Assembly: GCF_003416895.1 (NCBI RefSeq)
Contig: NZ_QVIO01000001.1
Span: 62,001-126,000 of the forward strand
Direction of reading: 5' to 3'
Origin: Duganella sp. BJB476
GTDB lineage: Bacteria > Pseudomonadota > Gammaproteobacteria > Burkholderiales > Burkholderiaceae_D
Length of the DNA: 64,000 bases
The notes beneath the pieces were generated by a model that made no database searches, was not told the origin of the DNA, and saw only the letters and a list, made by a program, of their open reading frames with translations. This document shows positions 18,338-26,245 of this stretch, piece by piece (position 1 is the first letter of the stretch; every line of letters starts with the position of its first letter). The position numbers and the translations under genes are program-made.

Positions 18338-18363
18338 AAAAATAGAACGGTCGTTAGATTTTT
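18338..18363. promoter_or_regulatory. Palindromic operator upstream of the quinone oxidoreductase gene
   Basis: A 26-bp dyad with a 12-bp left arm AAAAATAGAACG (18338-18349), a GT centre, and a right arm that matches its complement at 10 of 12 positions. The AACGNNCGTT core resembles TetR/AcrR-family operators. It starts 18 bp upstream of the start codon and is overlapped by a TATTAT box on the - strand (18369-18364). No TetR gene is in this window, so the regulator would act from elsewhere. Confidence 0.55.
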
Positions 18364-18498
18364 ATAATACCTGAATCCGCCACCGGTTTGCGCAAAGTTC
18401 GGCCTGCCGCACGTTTGCGTTTGCACAAAGTGCCTGCTGAGCCGATTGTTAGAGTTGGTTAAGCGCTGCACCGCTTTAGGGCAGCAACGGAGGATGTC

Positions 18499-19104
18499 AT
18501 GACTATCCGTCACGGCTGCTTTTTCAGTTATGCACACGGCCAGCACGCGTACATGAGCAAGTTCAAGAACGATCTGGTCGAAGCGCTCAAGTGCTACCTG
18601 GAGCCGCACTTCGACAACGAGAACGAACTCTTTGTTGATAGCGAGCAACTCGGCGGCGGCGACGACCTCGATCAGAAGATCGCGCGCGCCATGTGTGAGA
18701 GCGCTTGCATGATTGTCATTTATACACCCAAATACGAAGCCCACGCTTACACCCGCCGTGAGTTTGCAGCAATGCAACTTATTGAAAATGAACGCAAGCA
18801 GTGGTACCCGCTGCCGAGCCACCTGATCATCCCCGTCATCATGACCCGTCACCCGGACGGTTTGCCGCCGCAAATTTCCGGGCCGGGCATGTATGTCGAT
18901 TTTTCCCGCTACACGCTGGCCAGCGGCGATTTGAAAACCAATCCCGAATTCCTGCCGGATATAGAAAAGATTGTTTTGCGAATTGCCGAGCATTACCACT
19001 ACCTAAAACGATGCACGCCGCCGGGGCATGACTGTGGTCGTTTTGTCATGCCGGAGATCCCGCCTGAATGGCGCGCACATCCTCCTCCACACTTCCCACG
19101 CTAA
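18499..19104 (+). CDS. TIR-domain protein, probable NAD-cleaving or signalling effector
   Basis: 201 aa, essentially one TIR domain. CFFSYAHGQHAYMSKF (residues 7-22) is the first TIR strand and loop, ENELFVDSEQLGGGDDLDQKI (41-61) is the box-2/BB-loop region, and CMIVIYTPKYEAHAYTRREF (70-89) is the fourth strand and helix. Glu88 in YTRREF occupies the place of the catalytic glutamate (WCxxE) of TIR NADases. No membrane segment or signal peptide. A strong GGAGG precedes the ATG. The stop codon is 10 bases before the NTPase/TPR gene, so the two are almost certainly one operon. NADase activity is inferred, not shown. Confidence 0.82.
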   Translation: MTIRHGCFFSYAHGQHAYMSKFKNDLVEALKCYLEPHFDNENELFVDSEQLGGGDDLDQKIARAMCESACMIVIYTPKYEAHAYTRREFAAMQLIENERKQWYPLPSHLIIPVIMTRHPDGLPPQISGPGMYVDFSRYTLASGDLKTNPEFLPDIEKIVLRIAEHYHYLKRCTPPGHDCGRFVMPEIPPEWRAHPPPHFPR

Positions 19105-19114
19105 AAGGTTTGCC

Positions 19115-21079
19115 ATGGACATCACTGCCTTGTCGCTGCCGCCGTTGACTGGAACCGGCGAAGTCGTCACTTTCTATTCTTACAAGGGCGGGACCGGGCG
19201 CACCATGGCCCTGTCCAATATCGCAGTGTTGCTGGCGCGACAACAGAACGCCACCACGCCGGTATTGATGATCGATTGGGACCTGGAAGCGCCGGGCCTG
19301 CATCATTACTTCGATCACCACGACGAGGGGCCGGGCGTGCTGGAGTTGTTCGAGGCTTGCCGCGAGCAACTGATGCGTCGGCGCAAGGGCGCGGCCCTGC
19401 TGGACGAGGAGGAACTGGCGCGCGAGGTGCTGGCCGCCGTCGGCTGGGAACAATATGTCAGCCGGGTCGACCAGAGCAGCCAGTTGTACCTGATGCGCGC
19501 CGGCCGCTTCGACGACAGCTACGGCGAGCGGCTGGCGGCGATGCACTGGGACGAACTGTTCAACAGCTGCCCGGCGCTGTTTCGCTGCTTTGCCGACAAT
19601 CTGGCACGGCATTTCCGCTATGTGCTGGTCGATTCCCGCACCGGCCGCACCGACAGCGCCGGCATCTGCACGACCTTGCTGCCGCGCAAGCTGGTGGTGG
19701 TGTTCACGCCCAACCGCCAAAGCCTGGAGGGCGTGCAGGCGCTGGTCACCCGCGCGACCGCCTATCGCCGCAGCCACGAGGATGAACAGCGGCCATTATT
19801 GGTCTATCCTCTGCCATCGCGCATCGAAATGGGCGACAGCGCCCAGCGCGCCCAATGGCGGCGCGGCGACCAGCAGCAGCGCATACTGGGCTATCAGCCC
19901 ATCTTCGAACAATTGCTGTGTTCCTGCTACGGCATGTCGCAGATGTCGCTGGACAGCTATTTCGACGAAGTCCAGCTGCAACAGACCCGCACTTTCGCCT
20001 ACGGCGAGCAACTGGCGGTGCGCATGGACCAGGGCGGCGACCGCTTTTCGCTGACGCGCACCTTCGAAGCCTTCCTCGACTGGCTGGCCGGCGGCTATTT
20101 CCCGTGGCAATCGAGCCGCGAGATTCACCTGCTGGCCTCGATAGTCGATGCGCGTCGGGCGCTGGAGGAGGGGGGCGTGCGGGCGCTCTCCCAGCCGCTG
20201 GCGCGCGACCTCAACCTGCTGGGCGAACTCTACCGTCGCGAAGGACGGTTGCGCCAGGCGCTGACATGTTTCGAGGAAAGCATGAGTTTGCGCCAACGCG
20301 GCTTGGGCGAAGACCATCCGGACACACTGGCCAGCAAGAGCAACCTGGCCGGCGTGCTGCGCGTGCAGGGCCAGCTGGACGACGCGCAGTTCCTGGAGGA
20401 ATGCATCGTCGAGACGCGCGAGCGCCTGCTGGGGCGGGAGCATCTCGATACGCTGGCGGCGCGCGCCAACCTGGCGGCCACGCTGGCCGAACAGGGTCGC
20501 TCGGCCGAGGCGCTGGCCATGCTGGACGCGGTGCTGGACGCCTACCTGCGCCTGCTGGGCTCGGAGCACCTGCTGACCTTGGCCTGCAAGGCGAGCCGGG
20601 CCGACATGCTGTTCCGGCGCGGCGACACCGAGCACGCCCGCATCGCGCAGGAGCAGGTGCTGGCGGCGCGCAAGCGCCTGCTGGGCGCAGAACACGTCGA
20701 CACCCTGCGCAGCAAGACCGCGCTGGGCTGCACCTTGCTGCGGATGCAGGAGCTGGACGCCGCCAGCAGCCTGTTCGAGGCCGTGGTCCAGGCGCAAATC
20801 CGGCGCCTGGGGCCGGATCACCCGGACACCCGCAAGGCGCGCGCCCAGCTGACGGACGTGCAGGTGCAATTGGGCGGGCCGGTCGGCGGCCGGATTGGCG
20901 AGCCGGCACTGGTGCCGGAACTGCATCAGGACGCCGCCGCGGCCGATTACGACGACGCCCTGTCCCGCCCGCTGCGCCAGCGCGAGCGGCACGGCGCCAG
21001 CGATCTGTGGACCCGCGCGGCCGAAGAGCTGCTGGCCCTGGACGTCCATTTGAGCGCCACCCGGCCGCCGTCGCGCTAG
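19115..21079 (+). CDS. KGG-type P-loop NTPase fused to kinesin-light-chain-like TPRs
   Basis: 654 aa from the ATG at 19115 (AAAAGG upstream); an extended reading from 19028 would overlap the TIR gene. Residues 16-330 are a MinD/ParA-like NTPase. The P-loop is YSYKGGTGRTMALSNIA (21-37) with Arg29 in place of the usual second Lys, followed by VLMIDWDLEAPGLHHYF (50-66) and YVLVDSRTGRTDSAG. Residues about 370-590 hold five TPR units of about 42 residues with the LGxEHxDTLxxxxxLAxxL pattern. TPRs of this kind bind partner proteins. Similar KGGTGRT-TPR proteins (for example FxsT of the FxSxx systems) occur next to TIR-like proteins. Likely sensor/switch for the TIR partner. Confidence 0.8.
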   Translation: MDITALSLPPLTGTGEVVTFYSYKGGTGRTMALSNIAVLLARQQNATTPVLMIDWDLEAPGLHHYFDHHDEGPGVLELFEACREQLMRRRKGAALLDEEELAREVLAAVGWEQYVSRVDQSSQLYLMRAGRFDDSYGERLAAMHWDELFNSCPALFRCFADNLARHFRYVLVDSRTGRTDSAGICTTLLPRKLVVVFTPNRQSLEGVQALVTRATAYRRSHEDEQRPLLVYPLPSRIEMGDSAQRAQWRRGDQQQRILGYQPIFEQLLCSCYGMSQMSLDSYFDEVQLQQTRTFAYGEQLAVRMDQGGDRFSLTRTFEAFLDWLAGGYFPWQSSREIHLLASIVDARRALEEGGVRALSQPLARDLNLLGELYRREGRLRQALTCFEESMSLRQRGLGEDHPDTLASKSNLAGVLRVQGQLDDAQFLEECIVETRERLLGREHLDTLAARANLAATLAEQGRSAEALAMLDAVLDAYLRLLGSEHLLTLACKASRADMLFRRGDTEHARIAQEQVLAARKRLLGAEHVDTLRSKTALGCTLLRMQELDAASSLFEAVVQAQIRRLGPDHPDTRKARAQLTDVQVQLGGPVGGRIGEPALVPELHQDAAAADYDDALSRPLRQRERHGASDLWTRAAEELLALDVHLSATRPPSR

Positions 21080-21148
21080 CGCAAATTTATCTGGTCTGGA
21101 GGCCGCCGGTACGCGCAGTCCGGCCATTGCTTCAGGTAAAATCTCCGT

Positions 21149-21886
21149 ATGAGAATCCTGATCAGTAATGACGACGGCTACCTGGCGCCGGGCATCAACG
21201 CGTTGGCGGAAGCCCTGGCGCCCATCGCCGACATCGTGGTCGTGGCGCCGGACAGCAACCGCTCCGGCGCTTCCAATTCGCTGTCGCTGGACCGGCCCTT
21301 GTCGGTGCAGCGGGCGGCCAATGGTTTCTATTTTGTCAATGGCACGCCGACCGACTGCGTCCACGTGGCGCTGACCGGCATGCTGGACTACAAGCCTGAC
21401 CTGGTGGTGTCCGGCATCAACAACGGCCCGAATATGGGTGACGACACGCTGTATTCCGGCACCGTCGCTGCCGCCACCGAGGGGTATCTGTTCGGCATCC
21501 CGGCCATCGCCTTCTCGCAGGGCGCCCACGGCTGGGAGCACATCGAGGACGCCGCCCGTCATGCGCGTGACATCATCCAGCGCTATTATGAAACGTTGCC
21601 GGCGCCATATCTGCTGAACGTCAACATCCCGAACCGGCCCTACGATCAGCTGACGGCCCCGGTCGCCACGCGGCTGGGCCGGCGCCACCAGGCCGAGCCG
21701 GTGATACGGGCCCAGGACCCGCGCGGCAAGGAAATTTTCTGGATCGGCCCGCCGGGCGCGACCAAGGACGCCGGCGAGGGCACGGATTTCTTTGCCTGCG
21801 CCCAGGGCCGGACCTCGATCACGCCGCTGCAGATCGACCTGACCCACAAAACTCAACTCGATGCATTGGCAAAGGCCCTGGCATGA
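21149..21886 (+). CDS. surE: 5'-nucleotidase SurE
   Basis: 245 aa metal-dependent nucleotidase/exopolyphosphatase acting on nucleoside monophosphates in stress and stationary phase. The N-terminal metal site [21 protein letters not shown], the [19 protein letters not shown] loop, and [24 protein letters not shown] are all family signatures, and the length is typical. The gene begins the conserved surE-pcm-nlpD-rpoS cluster; its last four bases overlap the pcm start (ATGA). Confidence 0.96.
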   Translation: MRILISNDDGYLAPGINALAEALAPIADIVVVAPDSNRSGASNSLSLDRPLSVQRAANGFYFVNGTPTDCVHVALTGMLDYKPDLVVSGINNGPNMGDDTLYSGTVAAATEGYLFGIPAIAFSQGAHGWEHIEDAARHARDIIQRYYETLPAPYLLNVNIPNRPYDQLTAPVATRLGRRHQAEPVIRAQDPRGKEIFWIGPPGATKDAGEGTDFFACAQGRTSITPLQIDLTHKTQLDALAKALA

Positions 21887-22758
21887 ACGACAAGAACCGT
21901 AGCTTTCCCCTCCCGCTATCCTCGGTAGTCGATAAGGGGGCCAAGAAGGCGACGGTGTTCGCGCCGGTGGCGACGCCGCAGACGGCGACCCAGAACGCGG
22001 CCCGCCACGTGGCGCCGCAGCACGGTTATGCCACGCCGCGGCCGGTGGCGGCGCCGTCCAAGTCGCACAGCTACGCGATGGAGCGGGCGCAGCCGGTGGC
22101 GGCGCCGGCGCCGCGCGGTAATCCGCTGGTGTCGGACGCGGTGCGCCGCGCCATGGTGCAGCGCATCGCCAGGCAGGGCGTCAAGGATGCGGTGGTGCTG
22201 GGCGCGATGGAAAACGTGCCGCGCCATATGTTCATGGACGAGGCGCTGGCTTCGCAGGCGTATATCGACGCCTCGCTGCCGATCGGCCACCACCAGACCA
22301 TCTCCCAGCCCTACATCGTCGCCCGCATGATCGAGGTGATGCGCAACGGCGGTCCCTTGCAGCGTGTGCTGGAGATCGGCACCGGTTGCGGCTACCAGGC
22401 GGCGGTGCTGTCCTGCGTGGCGCAGGAGGTGTATTCGATCGAGCGCATCAAGCCGCTGCACGAGCTGGCCAAGGCCAATCTGCGGCCGCTGCGCGTGCCG
22501 AACCTGCGTTTGCATTACGGAGATGGTATGCTAGGCCTGCCGCAAGCTGCGCCGTTCGACGGCATCATCCTGGCCGCCGCCGGCCTGGAAGTGCCGCAAG
22601 CACTGCTGGAACAGCTGACCATAGGCGGTCGGCTGGTGGCGCCGGTGGGCGTCCGCGCGCAGCACCTGGAATTAATTACACGCATCGGCAAGGCAGAATG
22701 GGCCAGCGTCACGCTGGAAGACTGCCATTTCGTGCCGCTGCGTCCGGGCACGATATGA
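21883..22758 (+). CDS. pcm: Protein-L-isoaspartate O-methyltransferase with an N-terminal extension
   Basis: Repairs age-damaged proteins by methylating L-isoaspartyl residues with S-adenosylmethionine. 291 aa against about 210 for E. coli Pcm. The catalytic domain begins near residue 80 ([23 protein letters not shown]), with [19 protein letters not shown] and the SAM motif [16 protein letters not shown]. The first 75 residues are Ala/Pro-rich and look disordered. An internal start at the later ATGs would give a normal-length enzyme, but the ATGA overlap with surE favours the long form. Member of the surE-rpoS cluster. Confidence 0.93.
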   Translation: MNDKNRSFPLPLSSVVDKGAKKATVFAPVATPQTATQNAARHVAPQHGYATPRPVAAPSKSHSYAMERAQPVAAPAPRGNPLVSDAVRRAMVQRIARQGVKDAVVLGAMENVPRHMFMDEALASQAYIDASLPIGHHQTISQPYIVARMIEVMRNGGPLQRVLEIGTGCGYQAAVLSCVAQEVYSIERIKPLHELAKANLRPLRVPNLRLHYGDGMLGLPQAAPFDGIILAAAGLEVPQALLEQLTIGGRLVAPVGVRAQHLELITRIGKAEWASVTLEDCHFVPLRPGTI

Positions 22759-22781
22759 CGTGCCCGTATCATTAGACTAAG

Positions 22782-23726
22782 ATGAGAATGACAAATAAAA
22801 GTAACTTGCTCGCAATGAGCTTTGCGCTCGCTTTATTGAGCGCCTGCAGCACCACCCCGAATCAGGCACCGGTCGTCGACCGCACCGTGCCGCCGCCAGT
22901 CAAGCCCGCCACCCCCAGCGAAACGGCGCAGATCGCCCGCGACGAGCGCGGCCTGTACACGGTCAAGAAGGGCGATACGCTGATCCGCATCGCGCTGGAA
23001 TACGGCCAGAACTACCGCGACCTGGTGACCTGGAACAACCTGGCCAACCCGAACGACATCAAGGTCGACCAGGTGCTGCGCGTGCTGCCGCCCGACAGCG
23101 CGTCCAACGGCGTGCAGACCGGCGCCATCGTCATGCCGCCGGCGGAGAAGACGCCGCCGCCACCGCCGGTGGTCAAGAAAACCGAGCCGAAAGGCGAGAA
23201 AAAACCGTATTCGGATAGCGCGCTGGCCGAGTTGCAACGTCCGGAAGGCAATGGCGGCGGCAAGGCCGAGGGCAGCGTCAAGCCGGCCCCGGCGCCATCG
23301 CCGGCCGTGGTCGCCGCACCGCCGGCTGCCGCCAGCGCCGCCGCCAGCGTCGACGAGGAAAAACTGAGCTGGATGTGGCCGTCCGAAGGCCGCGTCATCG
23401 CCACCTTCGACGAGGGCAAGAACAAGGGCGTGGATATCGCCGGCAAGGCGGGCCAGCAAGTCGTGGCTGCCGGGGCCGGAAAAGTGATGTATGCCGGCAG
23501 CGGCATCCGTGGTTATGGTAATCTCGTTATTGTGAAACACAGTAATAGCTTGTTGTCGGCCTACGCCCACAATCGTACTATTGTGGTCAAGGAAGGCCAG
23601 AGCGTGACCAAGGGACAAATGATTGCTGAAATGGGCGATTCGGATGCCGATTCCGTCAAGCTGCACTTTGAAATCAGGCAGCAGGGCAAACCGGTGGACC
23701 CGTCCAGATTCCTGCCTAACCGCTAG
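22782..23726 (+). CDS. nlpD: NlpD-like lipoprotein with LysM and degenerate LytM domains
   Basis: 314 aa. A lipoprotein signal ends at LLSAC, with Cys22 the lipidated residue. A LysM domain lies at about residues 59-103 (YTVKKGDTLIRIALEYGQNYRDLVTWNNL), then a long Pro/Ala/Lys linker, then a C-terminal M23/LytM domain (about 205-314). The first zinc-ligand His is replaced (NKGVDIAG), as in amidase activators EnvC and NlpD, so it probably activates a cell-wall amidase (AmiC) at the septum rather than cutting peptidoglycan. Upstream of rpoS, as in most gammaproteobacteria and betaproteobacteria, where rpoS promoters can lie within nlpD. Confidence 0.93.
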   Translation: MRMTNKSNLLAMSFALALLSACSTTPNQAPVVDRTVPPPVKPATPSETAQIARDERGLYTVKKGDTLIRIALEYGQNYRDLVTWNNLANPNDIKVDQVLRVLPPDSASNGVQTGAIVMPPAEKTPPPPPVVKKTEPKGEKKPYSDSALAELQRPEGNGGGKAEGSVKPAPAPSPAVVAAPPAAASAAASVDEEKLSWMWPSEGRVIATFDEGKNKGVDIAGKAGQQVVAAGAGKVMYAGSGIRGYGNLVIVKHSNSLLSAYAHNRTIVVKEGQSVTKGQMIAEMGDSDADSVKLHFEIRQQGKPVDPSRFLPNR

Positions 23727-23733
23727 CTGAACC

Positions 23734-24741
23734 ATGACACAGACGCCGCACGACCCGATGGATGACGACTCGGCCCCGGACGAATTCCCGGACGAGAGCA
23801 ATGATGATGTCGCCATCGAATCTGCGGATGGCGAGGCGGAAACCGTCGAACCGGGCGCGGTGCTGGAAAGCGTCGACGAACTGAAAAAAGTGCTGGCGGC
23901 CGAACTGTCGACCGACACCACCCAGCACTACCTGAACCAGATCGGCACCCGTCCGCTGCTGACGGCGCCGCAGGAAGTGCACTACGCCACGCTGGCCAAG
24001 TCCGGCGACTTCAGTGCCCGCCAGACCATGATCGAGCACAATCTGCGGCTGGTGGTCTCCATTGCCAAGCACTACATCAACCGCGGTGTGGTCCTGCTCG
24101 ACATGATCGAGGAGGGCAACATCGGCCTGATGCGCGCCATCGACAAGTTCGAGCCGGAGCGCGGCTTCCGCTTCTCCACTTACGCCACCTGGTGGATACG
24201 CCAGAGCATCGAGCGCGCCATCATGAACCAGGCCCGCACGGTGCGCCTGCCGGTGCACATGGTGCGCGAGCTGAACCAGATCCTGCGCGGCAAATACCAT
24301 CTCGAAGCCCAGCACCACAACGGCAAGGACGCCACCGCCGAGGACATCGCCGAGCTGGTCGGCCGCCCGGTGGAGGAAGTGCAGGACATCCTGGCGCTGT
24401 CCGAGCACGCCACTTCGCTGGACGCGCCGCTGGACAACGATCCGCAATCGTCGCTGATGGACATGCTGCCCGGCGACGCCGACGACAGCCCGGACGCCCG
24501 CGCCGAGCACCACGAAATGACCTTGCTGGTGCGCGACTGGCTGACCAAGCTGCCCGACAAGCAGCGCATCGTCATCATGCGCCGCTTCGGCCTCGACAAC
24601 GACGATCCGGCCACGCTGGAAACGCTGGCCGAGGAAATGGGCGTCACCCGCGAGCGGGTGCGCCAGATCCAGCAGGAAGCGCTGGTCAAGCTGAAACGCG
24701 CCATGGCCGCGCGCGGCGTGGTGCGCGATTCCCTGCTGTAG
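23734..24741 (+). CDS. rpoS: RNA polymerase sigma factor RpoS
   Basis: 335 aa stationary-phase/general-stress sigma factor. After an acidic N-terminus (about 45 residues), region 1.2 ([22 protein letters not shown]), region 2 ([57 protein letters not shown], positions about 105-165), region 3 and region 4 ([27 protein letters not shown]) are complete. The missing long region 1.1 and the length separate it from RpoD. It starts 8 bases after nlpD. No terminator with a T tract was found before rlmD. Confidence 0.95.
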   Translation: MTQTPHDPMDDDSAPDEFPDESNDDVAIESADGEAETVEPGAVLESVDELKKVLAAELSTDTTQHYLNQIGTRPLLTAPQEVHYATLAKSGDFSARQTMIEHNLRLVVSIAKHYINRGVVLLDMIEEGNIGLMRAIDKFEPERGFRFSTYATWWIRQSIERAIMNQARTVRLPVHMVRELNQILRGKYHLEAQHHNGKDATAEDIAELVGRPVEEVQDILALSEHATSLDAPLDNDPQSSLMDMLPGDADDSPDARAEHHEMTLLVRDWLTKLPDKQRIVIMRRFGLDNDDPATLETLAEEMGVTRERVRQIQQEALVKLKRAMAARGVVRDSLL

Positions 24742-24815
24742 TTCCCTTCTGCTATCATGTTGGCCCCGGCGCACGAGTGCCGGCGCTAGCCATTCCCAAT
24801 CCAACATTGAACGTT

Positions 24816-26153
24816 ATGCAAGAAAATACAATCTTCATCAAGTCGCTCGACATGGACGCCCGCGGCGTCGGCCATCTGGAAAATGAAGACGGCTCCCAGG
24901 GTAAAGTGGTGTTTGTCGAAGGCGCTCTGCCTGGCGAGACGGTGAAATTCACCACGTTCAAGAAGAAGAAAAACTGGGAAATGGCCCGCATGGACGAGCT
25001 GCTGCACGAGTCCCATATGCGCGTGAAGCCGCAGTGCGTGCACTTCGACATGTGCGGCGGCTGCTCGATGCAGCATCTGGAAGCGACCGCGCAGGTGGCG
25101 ATCAAGCAGCGCGTGCTGGAAGATAACCTGCGCCATATCGGCAAGGTCCGCCCGCTGACGGTGATGCGCCCGATGTACGGGCCGACCTGGGGCTACCGCT
25201 ACCGCGCCCGCCTGTCGGTGCGCCACGTGGCCAAGAAGAACACGGTGCTGGTCGGTTTCAAGGAAAAGAAAACCATCTTCGTGGCCGACATCCAGAGCTG
25301 CGAGATCCTGCCCAAGCACGTGTCGGATCTGCTGCTGCCGCTGCGCGGGCTGCTCAGCTCATTGACCCTGTTCGACCAGATTCCACAGATCGAAGTGGCG
25401 ATCGGCGAAGGCGTGACGGCGCTGGTGCTGCGCATCATGTCGCCGCTGGGCGCCGGCGACGACGCCAAGCTGAAGGCTTTCGCCGACCTGCACCAGGTAC
25501 AGTTCTGGCTGCAAACCAAGGGCCCGGAAACGGCGGAGCCTTACTACCCGCTGGACCAGCAGCTGTACTATCAGCTGCCGGAATTCGGCATCAAGATGCC
25601 GTTCAAACCGGTCGACTTCACGCAGGTGAATCACTACATCAATCGCGTGCTGGTGGTCAAAGCCCTGCGCCTGCTGGACGTGCAGCCTGAAGACCGCGTG
25701 GCCGACCTGTTCTGCGGCCTGGGCAACTTCACGCTGCCGCTGGCGACGCAGGCTCGCGAAGTCGTCGGCATCGAGGGCCTGACCTCGCTGACCGAGCGCG
25801 CGCTGGACAACGCCAAGGCCAACGGCCTGTCGGACAAGACCACCTTCTACACCCGCAACCTGTTCGAGATCACCGCCGATCACCTGGTCGAGCTGGGCAA
25901 GTTCGACCGCATGCTGATCGACCCGCCGCGCGACGGCGCCATGGCGCTGAGCGAAGCGCTGGTGGCTCTGAGCCAGACCCGCGCCGACCTGCTGCCCAAG
26001 CGTATCGTCTACGTGTCGTGCAGCCCGTCGACGCTGGCGCGCGACGCCGGCATCCTGGTCAACGCCGGCTATGTGCTCGACAAGGCTGGCGTGATCAATA
26101 TGTTCCCGCACACCTCGCACGTGGAATCGATGGGTGTATTTAATCTGGCTTGA
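24816..26153 (+). CDS. rlmD: 23S rRNA (uracil-1939-C5)-methyltransferase RlmD
   Basis: 445 aa. N-terminal TRAM-like domain (residues about 1-60, MDARGVGHLENEDG...FVEGALPGETV), a [4Fe-4S] site CVHFDMCGGC (about residues 73-82) with a further Cys in IQSCEIL, and a C-terminal SAM-dependent methyltransferase domain with DLFCGLGNFTLPLA, the DPPRDGA motif and the catalytic cysteine in VYVSCSPSTLARD. This is the RumA/RlmD family, which methylates U1939 of 23S rRNA. The reading frame stays open far upstream into rpoS, but the real start is the ATG at 24816, where homology to the TRAM domain begins. Confidence 0.95.
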   Translation: MQENTIFIKSLDMDARGVGHLENEDGSQGKVVFVEGALPGETVKFTTFKKKKNWEMARMDELLHESHMRVKPQCVHFDMCGGCSMQHLEATAQVAIKQRVLEDNLRHIGKVRPLTVMRPMYGPTWGYRYRARLSVRHVAKKNTVLVGFKEKKTIFVADIQSCEILPKHVSDLLLPLRGLLSSLTLFDQIPQIEVAIGEGVTALVLRIMSPLGAGDDAKLKAFADLHQVQFWLQTKGPETAEPYYPLDQQLYYQLPEFGIKMPFKPVDFTQVNHYINRVLVVKALRLLDVQPEDRVADLFCGLGNFTLPLATQAREVVGIEGLTSLTERALDNAKANGLSDKTTFYTRNLFEITADHLVELGKFDRMLIDPPRDGAMALSEALVALSQTRADLLPKRIVYVSCSPSTLARDAGILVNAGYVLDKAGVINMFPHTSHVESMGVFNLA

Positions 26154-26185
26154 TGCGCTGGCCTGATGTTTTTCTTGTAATGTTG

Positions 26186-26214
26186 TTGACATTGCCGGGG
26201 GCGTTTGCAACACT
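26186..26214 (+). promoter_or_regulatory. Candidate promoter for the alpha-2-macroglobulin/pbpC pair
   Basis: A perfect TTGACA (26186-26191) is followed after 17 bases by AACACT (26209-26214), a weak -10. It lies about 30 bases before the start codon in the only gap upstream of the pair. The weak -10 makes the call tentative. Confidence 0.35.
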
Positions 26215-26245
26215 GGTCTGATTCCTCATCAGCACCGGAGTTGGC

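Noticed and set aside
18364..18498. A possible small peptide (FxSxx type) gene upstream of the TIR gene
   Set aside because: No ATG-started frame with an FxSxx end exists there; only a TTG-started 24-codon frame of no character.
19028..19114. A longer N-terminus for the KGG-NTPase
   Set aside because: It would overlap the TIR gene and adds 29 residues with no conserved feature, whereas the ATG at 19115 has a ribosome site.
24192..24815. An upstream extension of rlmD reaching into rpoS
   Set aside because: The extension overlaps rpoS in another frame and has no similarity to RlmD; the TRAM domain starts at the ATG at 24816.
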